Origin: Strix aluco
Taxonomy: Eukaryota > Chordata > Aves > Strigiformes > Strigidae
Reading direction: 5' to 3'
Length of the DNA: 64,000 nucleotides
NCBI RefSeq assembly: GCF_031877795.1
Contig: NC_133931.1
Coordinates: forward strand, 25,356,264-25,420,263
This document shows, in pieces, positions 49,001 through 57,440 of this stretch (positions within the stretch are counted from its first letter, which is position 1; the number at the start of each line of letters is the position of its first letter). The translations under genes and the position numbers were made by a program. Below the pieces are notes generated by a model, which saw only the letters and a list, made by a program, of their open reading frames with translations, was not told the DNA's origin and ran no database searches.

Positions 49001-50831
49001 ACACTGATTAGGAACCGCAGTGACCTTTGATATCAATAAATAACAGGGGGCTGTATATTTCTTTAGTCTCGTTTCTACCTCTGGAGCGGGCCGAGCTTGG
49101 AAAAGCGGTGAGGGGCTGCTGAACAGAGGCTCCAGTGACACTTTTACTATTGAAATCTACACAAGCTTTACTAGCTTCTGGGGAAACCCAGCGGCTTTGG
49201 GAATTTTTGTATTTGCTGGGTTGTAAACATTTTATTGGAAAGCAGCTCAGGGGAATCTGGTTTGCTTTCTGCGCTGCACTTTGTACACCAATGTGTCAAA
49301 AAAGAAGTCCAGGTTTTTCTCTTGAAGGAGAATCGAGATGTGTATGTCTATATATGTGTGCGTAACGTACATGAGCACACAAACCTTGCCAGTCCCACAG
49401 TGCTGGCGGGGCTGACGGGCAGAAGATGTATGTGGAGCGCGGGCTGCCTCTGGTGCAGGAGAGTGGTCTCCTGTCTGGTGCGGGTCCTTCAGTACCTCCT
49501 CTCCTCTTCCTTTTTCCTCTCCTTTTCCTCTGCTTCTTCTCTTCTCTCTTCTCTTCTCTTCTCTTCTCTTCTCTTCTCTTCTCTTCTCTTCTCTTCTCTT
49601 CTCTTCTCTTCTCTTCTTCCTCTTCCTCTTCCTCTTCTCTTCGCCTTCCCTTCCCTTCCCTTCCCTTCCCTTCCCTTCCCTTCCCTTCCCTTCCCTTCCC
49701 TTCCCTTCCCTTCCCTTCCCTTCCCTTCCCTTCCCTCTTTTTCTTTCTCCTTCTCCTCCTTCCTTCTTCTCTTTCCTTCTCCTTCTTCCTTCTTCTTCTC
49801 CCCGTCCTCCCCCGCTCCCGGCTCAGCCCCCGTCTCGCTCCGGGGGCGGCCCCGGCCGGGCAGGCGGCGGCCCTGCCCGCCCTTCACCTCCGCGGAGACC
49901 TCTCGGCCGATCCCCCCGGGCGCAACTGACTGTAATTATTTTTTATCTCGCAGACGATCTCTCGCCCGCTCCCTTGAGGCGGCAGCAGTACGTGTTTGAT
50001 GTGTCGACCCTCTCCGAGACGGAGGAGCTGGTGGGGGCCGAGCTGCGGCTCTTCCGCCGGGCCCCCCGCGGCCGCCCGCCGCCCGCCACCCCGCTGCACA
50101 TGCAGCTCTTCCCCTGCCTCTCGCCGCGGCCGCTCGACTCCCGCGCCCTGGACCTGCGGGCGGCCCCGGCCGCCGGCTGGGAGGTCTTCGACGTGCGGCA
50201 GGGCCTGCGGGAGCAGCGGCCCCGCAGGCGGCTGTGCCTGGAGCTGCGGGCCTCGGCGGGCCGCGGGCCGCCGCGCTGGCTGGACCTGCGGGGCCTGGGC
50301 TTCGGGCGCCGGGCGCGGCCCCCGCAGGAGCGGGCGCTGCTGGTGGTCTTCACCCGCGCCCGGCGGCGGAGCCTCCTCGGGGAGCTGCGCGCCGAGCGGG
50401 GCGCGCCGCCGCCCCCCCCGCCGCCGCCCGCCGCCGCCCGCCGCCCGCCGCCCCGGCGCCAGCGGCGCAGCGCCTTCGCCAGCCGGCACGGCAAGCGGCA
50501 CGGCAAGAAGTCCCGCCTGCGCTGCAGCAAGAAGCCGCTGCACGTCAACTTCAAGGAGCTGGGCTGGGACGACTGGATTATCGCCCCGCTGGAGTACGAG
50601 GCCCACCACTGCGAGGGGGTCTGCGACTTCCCGCTGCGCTCCCACCTGGAGCCCACGAACCACGCCATCATCCAGACCCTCATGAACTCCATGGACCCCG
50701 GCTCCACGCCGCCCAGCTGCTGCGTCCCCACCAAATTGACTCCCATCAGCATCCTCTACATCGACGCGGGCAACAACGTGGTGTACAAGCAGTACGAGGA
50801 CATGGTGGTGGAGTCCTGCGGCTGCAGGTAG
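39681..50831 (+). CDS. GDF6: GDF6 (BMP13), growth differentiation factor 6, two exons
   Basis: Exons 39681-40017 and 49954-50831 join in phase 1 to give 1215 nt, i.e. 404 residues (human 455). It is a secreted TGF-beta/BMP-family ligand that signals through BMP type I and II receptors and SMAD1/5/8, patterning joints, skull, dorsal retina and axial skeleton. A hydrophobic signal peptide (about 1-24) is followed by a prodomain with the family block [20 protein letters not shown], an N-glycosylation site in NASFF, and [22 protein letters not shown] furin site RRQRR ends at residue 284. The mature ligand is 285-404 (120 residues, same as human), with the basic leader [19 protein letters not shown]. 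All seven cystine-knot cysteines are present (303, 332, 336, 368, 369, 401, 403). The mature part tells it from GDF5, for example [18 protein letters not shown]. The prodomain is shorter than in mammals. Confidence 0.97.
40028..40045. repeat. C18 run next to the GDF6 5' splice site
   Basis: Starts 10 bases into the intron and continues as GCCCCCCGCCCC and similar to about 40073. Confidence 0.85.
41200..41219. repeat. C20 homopolymer
   Basis: Uninterrupted C run in GDF6 intron 1. Length is uncertain because such runs are error-prone in sequencing. Confidence 0.8.
41820..42380. promoter_or_regulatory. Candidate intronic enhancer of GDF6
   Basis: A lower-GC block between GC-rich islands, rich in homeodomain cores: TTAATTGG (42247-42254), TGTCAATTCA (42321-42330) and CCAATTAGG (42361-42369). 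It also has TCF/LEF-like TTTGATT words near 41990 and a 7-bp inverted pair GTCAATT/AATTGAC (42322-42328, 42354-42360). It has no transposon. The appearance is that of a conserved non-coding element, but conservation was not tested. Confidence 0.35.
42755..42768. repeat. AT palindrome with central ACGT
   Basis: TATATACGTATATA within a short AT run, flanked by GCGG and CCGC. Probably a small expanded TA microsatellite. Confidence 0.7.
43042..43065. repeat. A24 homopolymer
   Basis: Uninterrupted A run in GDF6 intron 1, followed by GAGAGCGGGAGG. Confidence 0.8.
43560..43840 (+). promoter_or_regulatory. Candidate intronic regulatory block with TATA-like box
   Basis: A moderate-GC block with an octamer-like ATGCAAAA (in TTTATGCAAAAC, about 43614-43624), AT-rich homeobox words (GTTAATTATTTGG) and TATAAAAA at 43810-43817. 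A CpG island begins immediately downstream and a CACAG/GTAGCT donor-like site lies near 44315. The layout is that of a TATA promoter firing rightwards into a CpG-rich exon. No transcript evidence is available. Confidence 0.3.
43830..44700. other. CpG island inside GDF6 intron 1
   Basis: Dense CpG with overlapping open frames in several registers (for example 43796-44320 plus and 43866-44405 minus) whose Arg/Pro/Ala/Gly composition is an effect of GC content. It contains a short TG run (about 44028-44041). Confidence 0.7.
45640..45930. promoter_or_regulatory. Candidate conserved intronic block
   Basis: A moderate-AT island between CpG-rich segments, repeat-free, with AT-rich words such as TTTAATTTCCAGATTATTG and TTTAAATATGG. 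Evidence is compositional only. Confidence 0.2.
46600..48830. other. Extended GC-rich part of GDF6 intron 1
   Basis: Very GC- and CpG-rich, with chance open frames up to 255 codons (48096-48863). No domain, splice consensus or codon pattern supports coding. It may be the continuation of a broad developmental CpG domain. Confidence 0.6.
48835..49085. promoter_or_regulatory. Candidate GDF6 enhancer with repeated TAATCC sites
   Basis: TAATCC, the core of OTX/CRX/PITX/GSC (Lys50) homeodomains, occurs at 48847-48852 and 48872-48877 within a 15-base repeat matching at 14 positions and offset by 25 bases. The 9-mer CCGCA(C/G)TGA recurs a third time at 49015-49023, beside a GATTAGG (49006-49012) and a RUNX-like AACCGCA (49013-49019). 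TGACCTTTGA (49021-49030) fits an orphan nuclear receptor or TCF site, and TTTGCATAA (48919-48927) a POU site. The block is low-GC between GC-rich flanks, about 0.9-1.1 kb before exon 2. Confidence 0.4.
49546..49615. repeat. (CTCTT)14 array
   Basis: Fourteen perfect pentamer units. Confidence 0.93.
49646..49735. repeat. (TTCCC)18 array
   Basis: Eighteen perfect pentamer units. Confidence 0.93.
49954..50831 (+). CDS. GDF6: GDF6 coding exon 2
   Basis: The acceptor CTCGCAG ends at 49953. The exon encodes most of the prodomain from [17 protein letters not shown] and all of the mature ligand, ending in CGCR and TAG (50829-50831). It is extremely GC-rich (third positions nearly all G or C), so all other frames stay open too. 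A run of eight Pro followed by Ala/Arg/Pro sits just before the furin site. Confidence 0.97.
50469..50828 (+). other. GDF6: Mature GDF6 ligand (cystine-knot domain)
   Basis: 120 codons after the RRQRR furin site. All seven knot cysteines are present, the fourth being the interchain one of the adjacent pair 368/369 region, as in BMPs. Compared with the human mature sequence as I remember it, the notable change is His for Tyr before HCEGVC (codon 50604-50606). Confidence 0.93.
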
Positions 50832-51762
50832 CGGGCGGGCCGGCCCTCGGCGGCAGCCGGGGCTGCGTCTGGCGGAGATGCGCCGGCGAGCGGCGGCGGC
50901 CCGCGCCCGCCCGGAGCGCGGCTGGGGCCAAGGGAGCGGCGCGGAGCGGCGCGGCGGGTGGCGGCGGCCCCGGCGCCTCTTTCCCGCGGCCGGGGGGGGT
51001 GGGTGGGGGTGGGCCGGGTAGCGCCGGCCCGCGGCTGCCGCCCGGGGAAGGGCGAGCGGGCAGCGGGGCCCCCGCCGGGTCCCTTCCCAGCTTCCCTCCC
51101 CTCCCGCGGGGTTTATCTGGCGATCTACCCTCCTCCCTCCAAAGGTGAAGGCAATTTACCAAGTACAAAAAGAGTCGGGGGAGGGAGAGGGAGTAGGCTG
51201 ATCCCGCTCTCTGAAGTTGCGCTGGAGAGGGCTGTGTCATTTCTGCCCTCTCTCTTTCACATTCCTGCAAGATTACGAGCCAGAAATAGCCTACGGCCCC
51301 CCACCCCCAAAAAGAAAAAAAAGAAAGAGAAAAGGAAAAAAAAATGCTCAAGATTGTAATTACCAGTTAGGTTTTATTTTAAGACGGCAATGAAAAACTG
51401 TGAAGAGCGAAGTGTTGCAGAAAGCACAACCTGGGTGGATTGGAAAGGAAACTCCTTCGGATTTCACGAACAGTGCAAGGATGCCGGTGCCAGATCTCTG
51501 GGTAGCTCGAGCTCGGCAGCCCTCGCAACCTGCAGCAGTATTATACGCAAATGTCGTGCTGGAAAAGGCGTTTTATGTAAGATTTCTGTTTCTTTCCCAC
51601 CTTTGGTCTCAGCTGTGTCTTCACACGAGGAAAGTGCACTTCGAAGCATGCCTAGCCCTTTCATAATGTAACTATTATGTTCGTAGTTTCAGGCTTTTCC
51701 CCACTGATTTCTAGAATTGTTGGCTCATCTGGTTTCGCAGAGCTACAAACTGGTGGAAAAAA

Positions 51763-51768
51763 AATAAA
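51763..51768 (+). terminator. GDF6: Possible proximal GDF6 polyadenylation signal
   Basis: AATAAA 932 bases after the stop, in an A-rich context (GGAAAAAAAATAAAG). Confidence 0.45.
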
Positions 51769-52668
51769 GATAAGATAATAATAATAATATAAAATGCTAA
51801 TAAAAAGACTCGACCAGAAGCAATAATTTAAAATGCACATTTTGCTTTGGATGCACTGTTGTTCATATAAAAGTTGTAAATATTTGTTTATTTAAACAGA
51901 CTGAAAGTGCAAAATGGAGATGAACAACATGCATTTCTTTTTTTTAATGTACAAAACATTATATGCACTCGAAATGTTATAATTTCTAATATTTTTAAAA
52001 GTTTATATTTGAGTTGTACAGAATTAAGCATTAATCAAATATTTCATCCTTGCTTAACATTATCGTTTCCTGAAGATATTATTACAAGATTTAAATTCTG
52101 TGCTAATAATGGAGAAAAGAACTTTTTTTTTTACTGTCTACCTCACTATAATGCAAGTATTTACGACTCGAAAGTTATCTGAGGTAAATTAATATTCAGA
52201 ACATTTTTACAATACACCTTTACTGGACGATACTACAACTATTACTGTATTATTAAACTTTTTTTTTTCCAAAAAGTCAGCTTGCTTTTATATGTTCTAT
52301 TATTTGGTTAAATAATTCTGAGTTCACAAGTAAACATTGGCTCCAGTTCTAAAATGCTGAAGAGCTGAGTTGGAGCAAGTGCCACTTTAAGACGTACCTA
52401 AAGCCATTCCTTCTACCTGAAGACTTTTTGTACTCTCACAAGATCTTTGGTTTCGTCTTTGGTATATGCTGGTGGCATTAAGCTGCATTATGTTTTTACG
52501 CAATGATTACTGTAAGTGGGAGAATGCATTAAGGGGAAAAATTCAGGCAAACCTTTGTAAATCTCATCTGTACTGGGCACATTTATATACACTGTATGAT
52601 GATGATGAGCGAAAGACAATGAATGTTTTATAAATTATATTTATTTTGATGCAATGGGTAATATATTT

Positions 52669-52674
52669 ATTAAA
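52669..52674 (+). terminator. GDF6: Possible distal GDF6 polyadenylation signal
   Basis: ATTAAA variant hexamer at the end of the AT-rich 3'UTR-like block, shortly before composition changes near 52700. Confidence 0.4.
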
Positions 52675-52699
52675 TATTTCCTGGCTATCTCTTAGATAA

Positions 52700-55600
52700 T
52701 GAAGAACTATTCAATGAGTAGCTGTTTCAGTAAGAGGATTCCCCTCCTCTCTTGCAGCAATGTGTGAGGAGAAGGTGGTGCAGGCAGCGTGGGGGCTGTG
52801 AGTCCCACTCTCAAAAAAAAAAAAAAAAGCCTCATCTTATATGCAGAAGGTCTGAAAGAGCTGCTCACCTTGTGGAATGTGTTTGAAAACAAGGTTCTTT
52901 TCATGGAAAGTGGAATTTTTTTACCATATCACAGGATCTGATCACACACATTTTTCTCTGGCCGACTTTCACCCCCTCGGACTGGTGCTTAAACAAAGGA
53001 TTGCAGAATCGGGCCCGAGTGTTTGAATAGCAGCAGCTGAGAGACCTGTAGAAGAGTCCAGCCTTAGAATTGGTACAACTGCCAGAGGAATATTTCTTTT
53101 TAGTACTTAATAGTGTTTCAAGTTCATGACTAACAGTAGATACGGAAATCGCAGCTTTAAAAACAGCTTTAGTTTTAAAGCTGGGGTCACTGTTTGCAGC
53201 TCTGACCGGTGTGAACTTTGGTTGCTGCTCCGACCACACCAGTTCAGTTTTCTGCTATAGATCAAGCTCCTGCTATCTTTATGAAGGAAAGCAATGGGCA
53301 AATGATGCCCAACAGGCTGCAATATGCTCTCTGAGGAAAGGTAATCAAGATATGTAAGACGCTGTCAACTGAAAATGAACATGGTGTAAAAATCTGAAAT
53401 TTTACAAAATTTACAGATAACAAATGCTGAATGAATCATCTCTTTCTTTTGCTGTCCAGTGAGCAAATGAATCATCCGGTGTACAGACAGTGCTTTGGCT
53501 AAAAACATGCACGGAGATTTTCGATGCAATTTCCTTTCCATGTAAAAATCAATATCACTTCTATTGCAAGCTGGTACGTCGAATGCTCGGTAGCAAGCTG
53601 TACTGTCACTGAGTTGCTCTTTCTGCTCTGCCTCAGACATGGCTTTGGAGAGCTTCATGGGACAAAGTTCAACTGTGGGAGGCCTAAGAAATCTCTCCTC
53701 AGAGGAAGTCCTTGAAGAGGCAACAGAGAAGATTTTGCTGCCTTGGATGTACAGTGTAGAGCAGTTTGTACCTTCTCCTACATTAGCTGAATCTCTGGTG
53801 GCATCTTTAATGGCCAGAAAAGGTTTGAAAGCCCTTTGTCCCAAATGTCTGGTCTGTGCTTGTTAACCTCCAAGGGAAGTGGGAGGACCTGAAAAAAAGC
53901 AAAAATAGTCAGAATCTGCAGTATTTGCTTTGGAGACAAACCTTTTGGATTTTGCTTACTGAGAGGAAATATGGGCCTTTCTGAGCATGTGCTCTGGATA
54001 ACATTATATATATATATATACACATATATATAAAAAACATTATCTGAGCCCATTTTGGCAAGTCTGCTGTTCCTAAAGATGGGATCTCTGCTCGTTTCCT
54101 TTTTTAGGTCTGCAATATTCTTTTGCACAAAACTGAGAAGGAGCAGTACAGTGCCTAGAAGAATTGAAAAGATAAAGCAAAGCTGATCGATGGGCTTTCC
54201 TTCCCTGTACCTCCCTTCCTCTCTCCCACCCTCCCCCCCAAGAGCTAACCAGTAAACTGAACAAAAAATACCAGTAATTATTTTTTCAGCTTTTACCACA
54301 AATACTGCAAGCCTTTGTTACAGAGAAATCCAAATATGGAAATTCAGTGGATGCGCAGCTCAGATCTCTTTGTCCTGCCAAAGTAATATGAATTTTCTTT
54401 TCCATTTCTCAACTCCCCATGCTCAAAATCATATTTAAAAAGGGGAAATGATTTCTTTTATTATGTTGCTGGCCAGAAGAGGGAGCAGAATCTATGAAGT
54501 AGTGGGAATAGACACCAGCGGACAGAAGACAGCTGAAGTCAGTCTGGCTGATGGTGTGATACGTATCAGCAGACGTTACACAACTCATCCATCATGCTGG
54601 TTGTGTTGCTCAAACACAAGAAAACCACTGGCTCATCTTTGAAGTGTAGATATGCATTGGAACCATTAAATTCTGACTCTGTGAATGAAAAAAATAGCAC
54701 GGGCCTTAAGCTCTTTTTAAGTACCGCTCCTTTTTGGGTCACAGACTCCCTCTTAACATTGATTTATAGGAGGGCTTTTTTTTTTAAAATGGCTTTTGTG
54801 GGAAAATTCTGGAACCCCCTCATGAAGAATAGATCCAGTCTTCCTTTTCATTATCCCCACATAGATGAGAGGTTGGTCTGTTTACTGAAATGTATAAAAT
54901 AAGCATGTTTATTTTTAACACCTCAATGTTTAACCTCAAATGTTAGCTGAGGGACAGAGTTGATCACATTGTATGAAGCATCTTCCTTCATAAACTCTTA
55001 TTTTTTGCTTCAGAAGCACATCTGAAGCCTTGAGGAAGTCAAGTGACTGAACTTCACCCTTGTCAATCATTCAGAGGCCGTGCAGCAGGACAGCAGATTT
55101 CAATAGCATGTAATTTGTTCTGTCACATAGCAGCCATGTGCTGTAAAGGAGTATACTCCCCTAGAGCGGAGTCCTCTTGTCAGCATTCAGCTATATTATA
55201 TGATTAGATTTCCAAATATTTGTTCTTGTTCCTTTGCAGTGTCAGACCCATTGTAAACTGAGGATGTTCCAGCTGTTCATAATTGTGAGCGAGGAGAGTC
55301 AACATATCCCTGCTATGCTCATCATCTGCCTGTTCCTTGATGACTGCAGCCTTGAAAAGTACCACTGTCTTAGTTAATATACATTACTATTTAGTGTATT
55401 ATACTGCTGGGAATTAGAAAGGGTTCTCCCAAGGTTTTAACCAGAGCAAATTTTGCACGTCAGCCTGATGCAGAGTATGGGACCCTATATTTGCCCATTG
55501 CTAGCATTTTGACAAAACTAGTGTTCGTTTAAACTATGAACACTGTCAGCCTTCTCTCTGGAACTGAGAAATCTGAAATTGGACTGGGGACTTTTATCCA

Positions 55601-55915
55601 GTAAGATCACTTTCCTACTAACAGCTTTGTGTGCCACTTTTTAGGAGGACCCTTAGGAGAATCTCCATCCTATGGATCATTGTTTAATCAATGAAAAAAA
55701 CATTTTTCAGAACATGAGAATTTTATTACTGGGAAAGAATGAGTGAGAAGACTCCTAGGACACCAGTTCTTGACTGGGTGGGCAGGAAAGACCTCAGGTG
55801 AATACAAAAACTGGAGGTCTGGTTGACAACAGATTTCTACAGTGGAAGTGGGAAATTGCAGGAGGGCCATAGAAGAACAAAAGGGATAATGTAAGGGCAA
55901 ACTGCCAAACATCTG
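52700..55915. other. GDF6 downstream flank, no gene recognised
   Basis: Contains an A run (about 52813-52828) and a TA microsatellite near 54005-54020. A minus-strand open frame of 159 codons (53365-53844) has no family features that I recognise. About 54960-55420 is repeat-free, moderate-AT and enhancer-like, but I have no firm motif evidence. Confidence 0.6.
54005..54032. repeat. TA microsatellite
   Basis: (TA)n interrupted by CACA, then more TA. Confidence 0.85.
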
Positions 55916-55919
55916 AGAT

Positions 55920-57440
55920 GTCTTTACACTAATGCTAAGAGTATGGAGAATAAACAGGAAGAACTAGAAGTCTTGGGACACAACAAAGGCTACAGTTTAA
56001 TCAGCATCACACAGACTCAGTGGAATAAATTGCAGCACTTCAGTATTAGCAGAGAGAGCATAATTTGTGTAGGAAGGACAAGCAGGAAAAAAGGGAAGAG
56101 TATTATCTGGTATATTAGGAATGTATATAAGGCCAGAAAGAGGGGAGGGACAGAGCTGTTGGAGATAAAATAGAGAGAAACTGTAAAGCTCTGCTAAAGG
56201 TTACTTAATGAGGAGGAGGAGGTCGATGTCATGTTTTCTGAGCAACTACTGGGAGTGTCCTGAGGATATGAGGTAGTGGTTATGGAGGACTTTATCTAAC
56301 CAGATACCTGCTGTAAGAAAAAAACCCAACAGCACAGCACGGACAGTTCTTCAAGTTTTTGTAATGTGTTGGGACAACTTTTTTGTTTCAAAGAGTGGAG
56401 GCAGTTTCAGGAGACATGGCTAGATAAGCTATGATAGATATGACTAATAAAGAGAAACTTGCAAGAAGGCAATTGGAGCTCATGTGTCTGTAGAAAAAGG
56501 AGGGTTGAGAGGAGGAGAGCAAGACCAAATGACTCCTGTAAGGCAGATTTCCTCACATTGGGGAATTGATAGGGAAGGTTCTGTAGGGAGGAGCTGAAAG
56601 GAGCTTAAGGAAACAGGCAGTTTGGAAAAAGTCCTTGTTTAAAGGTCCCATAGGAAGCTATCCTGCTGGCAAGGAGGACAGCATTGGAAGAAATCAGGGG
56701 GTCTGAGTCAGGAGCTTCTTGGTTATCTGGCAACAAAAATCTGTCATACAAAAAGTGAGCAAAGACATGGAAAAGAAGTGAAGGAATATTTGAATAAAGT
56801 GCATGTACTCAGAGAAGGAAGTCCTGGGGACGTTTGCTCTGGTATAACTAAAGAACTAGCCACAGTCTTTTCTGAAATATTAACTAGTGTATTTAAGAAC
56901 ACACAGAAGAATTAAGAGCTACCAAGAATTACAGATCAGCCAACCTGCTTCACGTATCTCAAATACTTTGAGAAATACTGAAAAAAATTCAAGTGCTTCA
57001 TAAAATAGCAACTGCAGAATGATAATGTGATTAAAAAAAGGAAATGTGAATTTATCCAGAACTAGTCTAATGTTCTTCTTTGGTAAGAGTGAAATGTGAC
57101 TCAAGCACTTAAGAAAATGGGTTTCTACATGGTCTTCCTACATTAAAGGGGCAGTTTGACATAAGTACAGAGAAATGTAATAGCAACAAACGCAAAATAT
57201 TACACTTAAGGAAGGATAACCTCAAGCATAAGATGGAATGCTGGCTAGATAATGGTTCTGCAAGAAAGAATCTGGGCTTTATGGTGAAATGAATTCTGAA
57301 TATGAGGTGCTGTTGCCCAGGATATTCCAGAATATAACAATCGGGATATCAGATGTCAGAAATACTCCATAGTGCTTTGGACTGATGAGGGCTCAGATAA
57401 AGTTCTGTGTCCAGTTTTAGGGGTCATGCTCTTGCAGATC
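55920..57440 (+). mobile_element. Ancient CR1/L3-like LINE remnant
   Basis: Plus-strand decayed LINE covering much of ORF2. Near 55930-56030 the translation still reads like the endonuclease start (YTNAKSMENKQEELEVL, then ITQTQWN for the usual ITETWW). 56900-57110 follows the RT block with YQELQISQPA-like sequence and a FIQN/FFFGK region. 57150-57430 matches the CR1 C-terminal blocks (CNSNKRKILHL, then a decayed LDEGSDKVLCPV for the ALVRPHLEYCVQF region). Many stops and frameshifts. It is the same broad family as the remnant at 19.6-20.7 kb but in the opposite orientation. Confidence 0.75.

Larger units (their letters stand above)
49497..49800. repeat. Polypyrimidine microsatellite before GDF6 exon 2
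   Basis: About 300 bases that are nearly all C and T on the + strand. It includes a perfect (CTCTT)14 array at 49546-49615 and a perfect (TTCCC)18 array at 49646-49735, joined by CTTCCT-type sequence. It ends about 150 bases before the exon 2 acceptor. The minus-strand open frame through it (Arg-Glu-Gly-Lys repeats) is a translation of the repeat. Confidence 0.95.
40018..49953 (+). other. GDF6: GDF6 intron 1 (~9.9 kb)
   Basis: A mosaic of CpG-rich islands (to about 41800, then 43830-44700, 45060-45300, 46030-46230, 46600-48830) and lower-GC, repeat-poor blocks that resemble conserved enhancers. It begins with a C-rich run at the donor and ends with a long pyrimidine microsatellite. The branch-point candidate AACTGAC (about 49923-49929) lies about 25 bases before the acceptor CGCAG. 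No transposons are recognised, consistent with a region under regulatory constraint. Confidence 0.85.
50832..52690 (+). other. GDF6: GDF6 3'UTR (predicted extent)
   Basis: The first 300 bases are GC-rich, including a G-quadruplex-like run at 50992-51013. From 51300 the sequence becomes AT-rich with AU-rich words (TATTTGTTTATTTA near 51881). A Pumilio-type element TGTAAATA lies at 51875-51882. Possible polyadenylation signals are AATAAA at 51763-51768 and ATTAAA at 52669-52674, so short and long forms are plausible. The extent is inferred from composition and signals, not from transcripts. Confidence 0.55.

Noticed and set aside
49489-49887. 132-codon minus-strand frame rich in Arg-Glu-Gly-Lys
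   Set aside because: It is a direct translation of the (TTCCC)n and (CTCTT)n arrays.
50234-51148. 304-codon plus-strand frame overlapping GDF6 exon 2, plus minus-strand frames of 259 and 269 codons
   Set aside because: Shadow frames of extremely GC-rich GDF6 coding sequence. The real frame is fixed by the conserved cystine-knot protein.
53365-53844. 159-codon minus-strand frame downstream of GDF6
   Set aside because: No recognisable family, no exon signals; within the length range of chance frames over 64 kb.
55281-55291. AATTGTGAGCG, identical to part of the bacterial lac operator
   Set aside because: An 11-base coincidence in vertebrate intergenic DNA; the rest of the operator is absent.
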